Assembly (NCBI RefSeq): GCF_021233435.1 | Contig: NZ_CP089468.1 | Coordinates: 2,466,597 to 2,530,596 of the forward strand | Direction: 5' to 3' | DNA from: Halobacterium noricense | GTDB lineage: Archaea; Halobacteriota; Halobacteria; Halobacteriales; Halobacteriaceae | Length of the DNA: 64,000 bases | Shown here: one piece after another, positions 51,980 through 59,748 of the stretch | How positions within the stretch are numbered: position 1 is the first letter of the stretch | How the letters are laid out: each line of letters starts with the position of its first letter | Notes under the pieces: model-generated | The model's database searches: none | The model's input: only the letters and a program-made list of their open reading frames with translations | What the model was told of the DNA's origin: nothing | Made by a program: the position numbers and the translations under genes

Positions 51980-52543
51980 CTACTCGGCCTCCTCGCTCTG
52001 CTCGCGCTCCTCGCGGAGCCAGCCGTGCTTCCCGAGGCCGGGCTGTTTCGCCGTGAGCCCGATTTTGGACTCGCGGGGGTTGCGCTCGTCGATGCTCTTC
52101 GTGACGATGCGGGCCCGCACCGAATCGCCAGTGCCGATGACGCTGTTGGACTCCCGGGAGGCGAGTTGCTGGTTCTCCTCGTCGAACGCGAGGTACTCGT
52201 CGGAAATCTGGGAGACGTGCAGGAGCCCGTCGACGGGGCCGATGCCGACGAACGCGCCGAAGCTCACGACTTCGACGATTTCGCCGTCGACGACTTCCTG
52301 CATCTCGGGGTCGAACGTGACGGCGTCGAACTCCGCTTTGAAGTAGACGCCAGGACGATTCGGCAACACCGCACCCTCGCCGAGGTCGTGGACCTCAGTG
52401 ACGGTGACGACGCTCCCGATGTCCTCGTCCATTCGCCCTTCCAGTTTGTCCTGCAGCAGCCGCTTCACGAGGTCCGGACTCACGTCCCCGAGGTGCTCGG
52501 GCGGAACCTCTATCGTGTCTTTCAGCCGTGCTCGCTTGTACAT
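51980..52543 (-). CDS. rpoE1: DNA-directed RNA polymerase subunit Rpo7 (E')
   Basis: 187 residues. Rpo7 pairs with Rpo4 in the polymerase stalk and helps open complex formation and RNA binding. The N-terminal tip domain (MYKRARLKDTIEVPPEHLGD) is followed by an S1/OB domain (FGAFVGIGPVDGLLHVSQIS). It is immediately followed by spt4 and preceded without gap by the PIN-domain gene. Confidence 0.95.
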   Translation of the reverse strand: MYKRARLKDTIEVPPEHLGDVSPDLVKRLLQDKLEGRMDEDIGSVVTVTEVHDLGEGAVLPNRPGVYFKAEFDAVTFDPEMQEVVDGEIVEVVSFGAFVGIGPVDGLLHVSQISDEYLAFDEENQQLASRESNSVIGTGDSVRARIVTKSIDERNPRESKIGLTAKQPGLGKHGWLREEREQSEEAE

Positions 52544-52969
52544 TTATGGTCGAGTGATAGTCATTTGATTCCGGCCCCTTAAATGAATTACCGGCACGCC
52601 CGCGTCGAGCAGGCGCTCACGGAGGGGGCCGTCGTTCGTGACGACCGCGTCGGCGTCGCCGTCGACGGCGAGCGCGTACAGCGCGTCGTCTGCGTACGAT
52701 TCCTCGGTATCCACGGTCTCACAGCGGTCTGCCAGGTCCGCCGCCACGCTCGCAGCCGTCGCTTCCTCCCCGCCGCCCGCGCCGAGCTTCTCCAGCTCCG
52801 CGCGGACCGTCTCGGGGACGACGGCGTCGTATCCTCGCGGCTCGTCGCCGCTCGGGTTTCCCGGCGAACTACGTTCGCCGCTGGCAAGGATGCGGTCGAG
52901 CTCGTCGAAGACCCGCACTCCGGCCTCGACCGGCATCATCAGCGCGTTGGCGTCCATGGCGACCCGCAT
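52544..52969 (-). CDS. PIN-domain protein (archaeal Fcf1/Utp24-like nuclease)
   Basis: 141 residues from ATG 52969, which overlaps the aIF2-gamma stop by one base (TGATG). PIN fold: MDANALMMPVEAGVRVFDEL, then [27 protein letters not shown] with the metal-binding Asp residues. Genes of this type between aIF2-gamma and rpoE are usual in archaea and are thought to act in rRNA processing (family inference). An insert around residues 33-46 (ERSSPGNPSGDEPRG) corresponds to a DNA palindrome at 52862-52880. Confidence 0.85.
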   Translation of the reverse strand: MRVAMDANALMMPVEAGVRVFDELDRILASGERSSPGNPSGDEPRGYDAVVPETVRAELEKLGAGGGEEATAASVAADLADRCETVDTEESYADDALYALAVDGDADAVVTNDGPLRERLLDAGVPVIHLRGRNQMTITRP

Positions 52970-54207
52970 CACTCCGTGAGCGTCCCGACGCCGATGAGCC
53001 GCCAGCGCGCGCCGACGCGGCGGTTGATGGCGATTTTCGACCCTTCGGGCGCGCACACCGGCCGCTTGAGCTGGACGTCGCACTCGCCGTCGCGAGCGCT
53101 CGTCACGGAGCCGACGGTGGTCGCGGTGCCGACGGTCAACATCAGCGGTTCGCCGGTGTTGATCTCGTCGATGGTCTCGCCCTCCTCGGCGCCGACGAGG
53201 CGTTCGAGCAGGTCGACGTCCATCGTGAAGGAGTCCCACGTCGGCGGGAGCGTCTCCGGCGGGCCGGCGACCTGCCCGGCGAGCGCGTCACCCTTCGTGA
53301 GGCTCGGGTCCAGGCCGGTCCCGACGCCGAGCAGGCCACCGGGCGAGGCCGCGTCGACGTCCTCGCCGCCGGCCTGGAGGCTGCGGACGGTGGTCGAGAC
53401 CGACCGCCACTCCGTCTTGCCGCCCTCCTCGACCTCGCGGCCGGGGCGGAGTTCGATGTCCTCGTCGACATCGAGTTCGCCCTGCACGAGACTGCCGCCG
53501 AGCACGCCGCCCAGCAGGCCGTCCCACGTGGTGCCGGGGCGGTTGATGTCGAACGAACGCGCGACGTACATCCGGGGGTCGGCGTCCGGGTCGCGGTCCG
53601 GCGTCGGAATCTCGCCTTCGAGCGCGTCGATGACGAGGTCGATGTTGATCTCCTGTTCGGCGGAGATGGGGACGATGGGCGCGCCCTCGGCGACCGTGCC
53701 CTCGACGAACTCCTGAATCTCCTCGTAGTTCTGTCGGGCCTGCTCGCCGTCCACGAGGTCGACCTTGTTCTGCGCGATGACGATGTTCTCGATGCCGATG
53801 ATGTCCAGCGCCATCAGGTGTTCCTCCGTCTGGGGCTGGGGGACGGGCTCGTTGGCGCTGACGACCAGCACCGCGCCGTCCATGATTGCCGCGCCCGAGA
53901 GCATCGTCGCCATCAGGGTCTCGTGGCCGGGAGCGTCCACGAACGAGACCGTGCGCAGCACCTCCGTCTCGGTGCCGTGCTCGGGACACTCCTCGGCGAC
54001 GGTGTAACACTCGGGTTCGTCGCAGTCCGGACACCGCCGCAGCGTCGCGTCGGCGTACCCGAGGCGAATGGAGATGCCGCGTTTCATCTCCTCGGAGTGC
54101 TGGTCCGTCCACTCGCCGCTGAGCGCCCGGACGAGCGTGGTCTTTCCGTGGTCGACGTGACCGACCAGTCCGATGTTCACCTCCGGTTGTCGGTGATTGT
54201 CTGCCAT
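52969..54207 (-). CDS. eif2g: Translation initiation factor aIF2, gamma subunit
   Basis: 412 residues from ATG 54207 ([20 protein letters not shown]). GTPase core of aIF2, which delivers Met-tRNAi to the ribosome. G1 [11 protein letters not shown], the knuckle with [20 protein letters not shown] (zinc-binding cysteines), G3 [10 protein letters not shown] and G4 AQNKVDLV are all present, followed by two beta-barrel domains. Only the gamma subunit is in this window. It is the first gene of the long minus-strand block; a TATA-like GTTTATCAG is at about 54246-54254. Confidence 0.95.
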   Translation of the reverse strand: MADNHRQPEVNIGLVGHVDHGKTTLVRALSGEWTDQHSEEMKRGISIRLGYADATLRRCPDCDEPECYTVAEECPEHGTETEVLRTVSFVDAPGHETLMATMLSGAAIMDGAVLVVSANEPVPQPQTEEHLMALDIIGIENIVIAQNKVDLVDGEQARQNYEEIQEFVEGTVAEGAPIVPISAEQEINIDLVIDALEGEIPTPDRDPDADPRMYVARSFDINRPGTTWDGLLGGVLGGSLVQGELDVDEDIELRPGREVEEGGKTEWRSVSTTVRSLQAGGEDVDAASPGGLLGVGTGLDPSLTKGDALAGQVAGPPETLPPTWDSFTMDVDLLERLVGAEEGETIDEINTGEPLMLTVGTATTVGSVTSARDGECDVQLKRPVCAPEGSKIAINRRVGARWRLIGVGTLTE

Positions 54208-54344
54208 GTTCACAGAGTAATCTTGCGTGAATTTCGCCCCGAACGACTGATAAACCTACTGTTACAGAGGCGCCGGGTCAGCGAGCGTCAAAACGCCGCT
54301 TGCTGGCGCGATACAGCGCCGCCCACGCCGCGAGCGAACCAGGC

Positions 54345-54351
54345 GTTTAAC
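54345..54351 (+). promoter_or_regulatory. TATA-like box for the DUF5787-like gene
   Basis: GTTTAAC lies 25-31 bp before the GTG at 54376, the spacing of an archaeal promoter to a leaderless start. It supports choosing that GTG over the much longer open frame that shadows aIF2-gamma. Confidence 0.55.
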
Positions 54352-54375
54352 CCCGTCAACGACGAACGGAGAGGC

Positions 54376-55362
54376 GTGCGAGAGTTCGGATTCGAACTCC
54401 GGCTGTGCGCCCACCTCGAAGCTAGCGGCGTTCCGAGCGTCGGCGACGCGGGCGTCGTCGCCCGGCAACTCGGCACGAGCGTTCACGCCGCGGGTGGCCG
54501 CATCGTGGACACCGTCTGCGTGCTCCCCGGGCCGGAGTTCGACGCCCGCACAGAACTCACCAGCGAGACGATACCGCCCGCGGTGCTCGACGCCGACGTT
54601 CCTGTCGGCGAGTACGAGCGCGTCACACGGGCCTTCGACGGCCCGCCGGAGCGCGCCCGCAGCCTCGCGGAGCGCGGCGCTGACACCGGCTTCCTGGACC
54701 TCGACCGCCGCGGCGGCCAGACGGTCGTCCGCCAGCACGCCCGCTACCCGGACTGGGTTGGCGGCCTCGTCGGCGTCGAGAACAAGCCCGACCTCGGGCG
54801 GCCGGGCGACCTCGAAACCCAAATGCGCCACGACGCCAGCCTCGGCGTCCTCGACTACGCGGTCGTCGCGACTGCCTCCCACGTCACGCGCGCCCACCTG
54901 AACCGGCTCCCCGACGCAGTCGGCGTCTGGCACGTGGACTTCGATGCGAGTGAACCAATCGACGTGATACGGGAACCCGAGCCCTTGGACTCCGCAGGCT
55001 CCGGGATGGAGGTGCTCGATTCGGAGCCGGGAAAGACGAACGTGCGACCGGTGACGGCCGCCGAGAAGGCGCGCCAGCGCCGTCGTGTCGCCGAGCGCGC
55101 GTACGGCAAGGGCTGGCGGACGTACGACCTCCCGGACTGCGCACGGGCTGCTCGCGGCGAGGCAGGCGATGCTGCTACGCTCCCGTTCTGTGCGTACAAG
55201 GACCGGCTCGTCGACCCCGCCAGCGAGTGCGGCGCTGACTGCCCAGGCTACGAGCCGGCGGACGCACCCGAAACGGACCTCGACGCCGAACGCGAGCGGA
55301 ACACGCCGTGGAACGCGGATGCGGGCGGCCGGCGGCGGCAGTCCGGGCTCGACCAGTTCTAA
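54376..55362 (+). CDS. Haloarchaeal conserved protein, DUF5787-like (possible nuclease fold)
   Basis: 328 residues from GTG 54376 (first residues VREFGFELRLCAHLEAS). Blocks EFGFELRLCAHLE, WVGGLVGVENKPDLGRPGDLE, QMRHDASLGVLDYAVVATASH and a cysteine-bearing C terminus (LPFCAYKDRLVDPASECGAD). The pattern E...E-x-K with nearby acidic residues suggests a PD-(D/E)XK-type nuclease core; this is inference. Divergent from aIF2-gamma. The family is widespread in haloarchaea and uncharacterised. Confidence 0.75.
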   Translation: MREFGFELRLCAHLEASGVPSVGDAGVVARQLGTSVHAAGGRIVDTVCVLPGPEFDARTELTSETIPPAVLDADVPVGEYERVTRAFDGPPERARSLAERGADTGFLDLDRRGGQTVVRQHARYPDWVGGLVGVENKPDLGRPGDLETQMRHDASLGVLDYAVVATASHVTRAHLNRLPDAVGVWHVDFDASEPIDVIREPEPLDSAGSGMEVLDSEPGKTNVRPVTAAEKARQRRRVAERAYGKGWRTYDLPDCARAARGEAGDAATLPFCAYKDRLVDPASECGADCPGYEPADAPETDLDAERERNTPWNADAGGRRRQSGLDQF

Positions 55363-55381
55363 GAGCCGTGCGGATAGCCAG

Positions 55382-56200
55382 TCAGAGCGTGAACGTCTCG
55401 CCGTCGACGGCGAGCGCGTCGTCGAAGGCCTCGTCTGCAGGGTAGAAGTGTGAGACGTGGACGACGCGCGTCTCGTCGGCGTCGAGTTCGTCGCCGAGCG
55501 CGAGCGCACCCTCCTTCGTCATGTGTTTCGTGCCGAACGTCCGCGCCACGCCGTCGCCGTCCTCGTGACGGCCGCCGACGGGGTGGTGGTCGGCGAGGTG
55601 CGCGGGGACGATGCCGTCCGCGAGCAGGAGGTCCGGATCCCGCATCGCGGCCAGCGACTCGTCGGGAATGTCGTACGTCGTGTCGCCCGAGAGTACGAGC
55701 TTCGCACCGCCGCGCTCGACGACAACGCCGTAGCACAACAGCGGCGGGTGGTCGACGGGCACGAGCGTCACGTCGAAGCCCGCGGCCTCGAAGGTCTCGT
55801 GTGGCGTGACCGCTCGTGGGTCGACGTTGTCGAGGTAGTCGTACTTCCGGGCGACGGTCTCGGCGACGCTCTCGCCAGTCTTCGGGTCAGTCTCGTCGGC
55901 GGCGTACACCGGGAGCTCGTCGAACAGCCGGTAGGAGTTCCCGAGACCGTCCAAGTGGTCGAAGTGGATGTGGGAGACGACGCCCGCGTCCGGCAGGGGG
56001 ACGTCCTCCCGGAGGAACTGCGTGCGAAAGTCCGGGCTGAAGTCGAGGAGGAGCGCGTCCCCGCTGGCTTCGTCCTCGACGTGGACGGCGAACCGCGTGC
56101 GTTCGACGCCGCGGTCGCGGGCTGCCTGGCACGTCGCGCAGTCACACCCGGGCGTCGGCGTGCCCGTAGTGTCACCCGTGCCGAGCAGCGTGACCCTCAT
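55382..56200 (-). CDS. Metallo-beta-lactamase-fold hydrolase (PhnP/RNase Z-like)
   Basis: 272 residues. N terminus MRVTLLGTGDTTGTPTPGCD with CATCQAARDRG is the PhnP-type metal-binding extension. The metal motif is SHIHFDHLDG, and later ligands lie in KLVLSGDTTYD and VVHVSHF. Such enzymes hydrolyse cyclic phosphodiesters; PhnP opens cyclic ribose phosphates. Substrate here is unknown. The start overlaps the stop of the AAA ATPase gene as ATGA (56197-56200), so the two are translationally coupled. Confidence 0.88.
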   Translation of the reverse strand: MRVTLLGTGDTTGTPTPGCDCATCQAARDRGVERTRFAVHVEDEASGDALLLDFSPDFRTQFLREDVPLPDAGVVSHIHFDHLDGLGNSYRLFDELPVYAADETDPKTGESVAETVARKYDYLDNVDPRAVTPHETFEAAGFDVTLVPVDHPPLLCYGVVVERGGAKLVLSGDTTYDIPDESLAAMRDPDLLLADGIVPAHLADHHPVGGRHEDGDGVARTFGTKHMTKEGALALGDELDADETRVVHVSHFYPADEAFDDALAVDGETFTL

Positions 56201-57519
56201 GCGTGGTCGTGGCCAGCGTGTGCAGCGTCGTCGTCGGGTTCGTCCGGGTCGTCGATGGCCTCTTCGAGCGTGTCGAGGTTGCGGAGGTGGTCGCGGTCCT
56301 CGAAGTCCGAGACGGCGGCCACCAGGTCGTCCTGCGTGAGCGTCCGGCGGTCCTCCATGAGCGCGTCGAGGACGGCCTCGCGGAGCACGAGCCGGAGGTC
56401 GCTTCCCGTCAGGCCCTCGGTCTCAGCGGCGAGCGCCTCGGCGTCGAGGTCGTCGACTGCGAGCTCACGGGTGACGATTTCCAGAATTTCGGCGCGCATC
56501 CCCTCGTCGGGGCGCGGGAACGACAGAATCTCGTCGAAGCGCCGCCACGCCGCCGCGTCGAGCTCGTCGGGGTGGTTGGTCGCGCCGATGAGCAACACGT
56601 CGTCGTTGACGAGGCTCACCTCGTCGATGCTCTTCAGGAGCGTGTTCACCGCGCGCTTGATGGCGTTGTGCTCGTCGCCCGTCCGCGTGGTGGCGACGAA
56701 GTCGAACTCGTCCATGAAGAGGATGCACGGCGAGAGCCGCTTGGCTACCTCGAAGACCTTCTCGACGTTCTTCGCCGTCTCGCCGAGGTACTGGCTCGTA
56801 ATCATCGAGAGCTTCACCTCCACGAACGGCAGGTCGAGTTGGTGGGCGAGCCCCCGGGCCGTCGACGTCTTCCCGGTTCCGGGCGGGCCGACGAACAGCA
56901 GCTTCCCGATTTCGCTGAGCCCGATGGTCGCGAGGTAGTCGCGGTGCTCGATGGCCTTCGCAACCTTCGTAATCTCGGCCTCCTGCTCGTCGGTGAGCAC
57001 GATGTCGTCGAGGGTCACGTCGATTTCCGCGGGCGAGCGCACCTCCACGAGGTCCAGCATCTCCTCGTCGTCCTCGTCGAAGTACTCCGAGAGCAGGCCG
57101 TCGATCCACTGCGGGTCGGCCTGCACGGGTCGGTTGTCCTCGCGGACCTCCTCGTAGTCCACGCCGAACTCGTCGCCGACGGCGTACGCCAGCACGGGGT
57201 TCTCGCGGACTCGCTCGGCGTCGGCGTTGTCGACGAACCAGTCGACGGCCATCTCGTCGTCCACGAGGCTCATGCTCCCCGCGAACGTGTCGCGGTCGGT
57301 GAACATCAGCCCGGAGATTGCCTCCCAGGGCTCGTCCACGCTGGATCCCTCGTTGACGGCTGTCTCCGTGGTCTTCGGCGGTCGCGGGACGCCGTCGTCC
57401 CCCCAGAGCACGGTGCGGTACGCGGGCGGCAGGTCGTTCTCGTCGAGCTCCCGGTGCTTGTCGTAGATGCGAGCCGACAACAGGAATTCGACGACGTCGA
57501 GCGCCTCAGTCACTACCAC
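56197..57519 (-). CDS. AAA ATPase (PAN/Cdc48-related, non-PAN)
   Basis: 440 residues from GTG 57519 (an internal GTG at 57513 is an alternative). An unusual N-terminal domain of about 160 residues (EFLLSARIYDKHRELDENDL, VDWFVDNADAERVRENPVLAY) is followed by one AAA module. The module has Walker [13 protein letters not shown], Walker B ILFMDEFDF, sensor ATNHPDELDAAAWRRFDE and an acidic tail ending in HAGHDHA. No HbYX end, so proteasome docking is not expected. Coupled to the metallo-hydrolase; a joint role is inferred only from the overlap. Confidence 0.9.
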   Translation of the reverse strand: MVVTEALDVVEFLLSARIYDKHRELDENDLPPAYRTVLWGDDGVPRPPKTTETAVNEGSSVDEPWEAISGLMFTDRDTFAGSMSLVDDEMAVDWFVDNADAERVRENPVLAYAVGDEFGVDYEEVREDNRPVQADPQWIDGLLSEYFDEDDEEMLDLVEVRSPAEIDVTLDDIVLTDEQEAEITKVAKAIEHRDYLATIGLSEIGKLLFVGPPGTGKTSTARGLAHQLDLPFVEVKLSMITSQYLGETAKNVEKVFEVAKRLSPCILFMDEFDFVATTRTGDEHNAIKRAVNTLLKSIDEVSLVNDDVLLIGATNHPDELDAAAWRRFDEILSFPRPDEGMRAEILEIVTRELAVDDLDAEALAAETEGLTGSDLRLVLREAVLDALMEDRRTLTQDDLVAAVSDFEDRDHLRNLDTLEEAIDDPDEPDDDAAHAGHDHA

Positions 57520-57522
57520 TGA

Positions 57523-57769
57523 CCTACCACCTCGGGGCGCATAAGCGCGTCGCAGTCGTCCTGAAAGGAAAACAGTACAGGAGTGGTTTGCGTTGACATC
57601 ATCTCAAACACCTCGAAAGCCCCGGCGCGCTCGGCGTCTGCGACTCGCTTCGCGCTTCCTTCACTCGCTACGCTCGTTCAGTCCAGTGCTTGCGTCGTCT
57701 CGACTGCCGACCGCGCCGCCCCTTTCAGTCCCGGAAGACTCACTGCGTTCGTCTTCCGTTCCACCGCTA
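57523..57769. repeat. Intergenic stretch with dispersed repeat copy R3
   Basis: No gene. Positions 57611-57766 are the third copy of the repeat also at 8335 and 35719, closest to the latter. At the right end is a perfect 8-bp hairpin, CGGAAGAC / GTCTTCCG (57732-57758), with loop TCACTGCGTTC. Relative to the 8.4-kb copy two stem positions differ, with compensating changes on the other arm. Confidence 0.7.
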
Positions 57770-59452
57770 TCAGACCGTCGCGTTCGCGCGAATGTAGAAC
57801 ACGACCGCGCGGCTGTGCTGGTAGCCCTGATGGACGGTGCGGGTGTAGCCGCGTTCGGTGAGGGTGTCTTCGAGGGGGCCGTCCTCGTCGTCGAGCGCGA
57901 TGACGACGGGCGGCTCGTGTTCGAACACCGTCTCGTTGTCGAGCGTGCTGGAGGCGTTCGTGCCGTACTGGTCGAAGTACCACGGCAGCGGCAGGCGCTC
58001 GAACCAGCCCGTGTAGCCGCCCCGCGTGATGTTCAACCGGGGCTTCTCGGCGAGGTCGTCGGGATGGTTGAACTCGTCGCCGTAGAACATCACGTCGACG
58101 CCGTCGTTGGTCGCGGAAATCTCACGAATCTCCTGCAGCGTGGGCTGCATCTCGCCGGCCGGCTGGGCGTACTGGACGAGCGTGTTGTCCGGCCCCTGTG
58201 GGTTCGCGTACGTCGTCTGCGCGGCGACCGCGCCCGTGCCGGCGGCGGCGACGAGGAGCGCGAGCGTGACGGCGCGAGCACCGGCAGAGTTCCCAGACGC
58301 GGCGGCCGCACGGCCGCGCTCGTAGACGAGCGCGACGCCGACGCCAGCGGGCACCGCCAGCGGCACGATGGCGTTTATCATCGTCCACGCCGCGGAGATG
58401 TCCGCGACCGCGGGGTAGCCGAACACCGAGAACAGCCCCCAGTAGAAACAGACCTCGACGACCGGCCGCGGCTCCTCGGTGGCGTACCGCTCGTAGAGGA
58501 AGCCGAGCACGGCGAACACGACGAGCGCGGTGGCGCCGACGCCGAGCACGGTGAGGTCGTGTTTCAGGAACGCGACGTAGGAGTGCTCCTGCATCCCCGT
58601 CGACCCCCAGAGGTCCACGAACTCGTTCCACGACCCGAGCGTCGCGTCGCGGAGCACGCCCGGCAGCAGCGCGGGGTCGCTGAGGGCTTCGTAGAGGTCG
58701 GGCTTGGGCGCGTAGAACGCGACGACGACCACGGCGGCCTCAGCGAGCGCAGCGACGAGGTGGAGTTTGTACTGCCACGCGGCGCGCGCAGCACGCCGGA
58801 CGTGCGACCGCGCGATCGCCCAGCGCGACGCCTCCTCGTCGGCTTTCGCGAGCACGAGCCGGCCGTCGAGGACGAGCGCGAGCGCGCCCAGCCAGCAGAC
58901 TGGGTAGAGGAGCGCGTTCTCCTTGGTCGTGAACGCGAGCGCGAACGGGAGCGCCGCGGCGTAGAGGTAGCGCGCCTTCCCGGTGTCGAGTGCCCGGACG
59001 AACAGCCCGAACGCAGTGAACATGAACGCCGCCAGCAGCAGGTCGTTGCGCATGAACCGCGAGTAGTACAGCAACACGGGGTTGGCGGCGAAGAACAGGC
59101 TCGTCGCTACGAGCGCGGGCTGCGAGAGGCGCTCGCGCAGCAGCCACGGCGTCACCACGAGGAGCGCGCCGACGACCGCGACGACCAGCCGCATCGTGAA
59201 GTCCGACGGTCCGAGCAGGTCGAAGACGACGCCGTTGACGTGCGGGAGGAACGGCCCGTGGATGATGGGGCGGTACGTCCACGCGCCGACCTCCATGTAG
59301 TGGAGAATCCAGTCGGCGACGCGGGCTTCGTCCTGGTGGGCGACCCGCCAGCCGAGGTTCCAGAGTCGTGCGAGGAGGGCGAGGGAGGCGACGGCGACGA
59401 GCGCGGCGGCGACGCGGCGTCGCGGCGTCCGGCCGCCACTGGACCGAGGCAT
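57770..59452 (-). CDS. Agl23-like integral membrane protein (TIGR03663-type, ArnT/PMT fold)
   Basis: 560 residues, about 12 hydrophobic segments. N-terminal ARLWNLGWRVAHQDEARVADWIL and then YRPIIHGPFLPHVNGVVFDL resemble the acidic first loop of GT-C glycosyltransferases (ArnT/PMT). Next come FTTKENALLYPVCWLG and a C-terminal soluble domain (DGVDVMFYGDEFNHPDDL, LPWYFDQYGTNASS). This matches the family called flippase-activity-associated Agl23 in archaeal annotations; a role in lipid-linked glycan handling is inferred from that name. A TATA-like GTTTATC lies near 59473-59483. Confidence 0.85.
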   Translation of the reverse strand: MPRSSGGRTPRRRVAAALVAVASLALLARLWNLGWRVAHQDEARVADWILHYMEVGAWTYRPIIHGPFLPHVNGVVFDLLGPSDFTMRLVVAVVGALLVVTPWLLRERLSQPALVATSLFFAANPVLLYYSRFMRNDLLLAAFMFTAFGLFVRALDTGKARYLYAAALPFALAFTTKENALLYPVCWLGALALVLDGRLVLAKADEEASRWAIARSHVRRAARAAWQYKLHLVAALAEAAVVVVAFYAPKPDLYEALSDPALLPGVLRDATLGSWNEFVDLWGSTGMQEHSYVAFLKHDLTVLGVGATALVVFAVLGFLYERYATEEPRPVVEVCFYWGLFSVFGYPAVADISAAWTMINAIVPLAVPAGVGVALVYERGRAAAASGNSAGARAVTLALLVAAAGTGAVAAQTTYANPQGPDNTLVQYAQPAGEMQPTLQEIREISATNDGVDVMFYGDEFNHPDDLAEKPRLNITRGGYTGWFERLPLPWYFDQYGTNASSTLDNETVFEHEPPVVIALDDEDGPLEDTLTERGYTRTVHQGYQHSRAVVFYIRANATV

Positions 59453-59489
59453 ACCACGCGATTGCGACGGGGTCGATAAACGCTTTCCG

Positions 59490-59748
59490 GATAGCGAGGG
59501 GCGGCGCGAAGCGCCGGCCCTCGAAAACGCGAACGCGGAGCGAAGCGATGCGTGAGCAGCGAGAGCCCGAACGGAGTGAGGGCTCTCGGGAAGTGAGCGG
59601 TGAGCGCAGCGAAGCGCGCCGCGAAGCGCCGGCCCTCGGGAACGCGAACGGCGACCGTCGGAGCCGTGAGCCGGGAGAGCCCGAGCAACGCGAGGGGTCT
59701 CCAGACGCGAGCGGGGAACGAAGTGACCCGCGAGCAGCGACGCCCGAA
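59490..59748. repeat. Array of palindromes and direct repeats between two genes
   Basis: About 260 bp without a gene. A 31-bp unit occurs twice with two mismatches (59505-59535 and 59620-59650). Four hairpins share an 11-nt loop: 59533-59553 (loop GAGCGAAGCGA), 59561-59587 (stem GAGAGCCC, loop GAACGGAGTGA), 59675-59701 (one mismatch, loop GAGCAACGCGA) and 59711-59731 (stem GCGGG, loop GAACGAAGTGA). These loops are the reverse complement of the TC[G/A]CTNCG[C/T]TC loop seen elsewhere. It lies just past the 3' end of the oxidoreductase gene. Confidence 0.7.
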
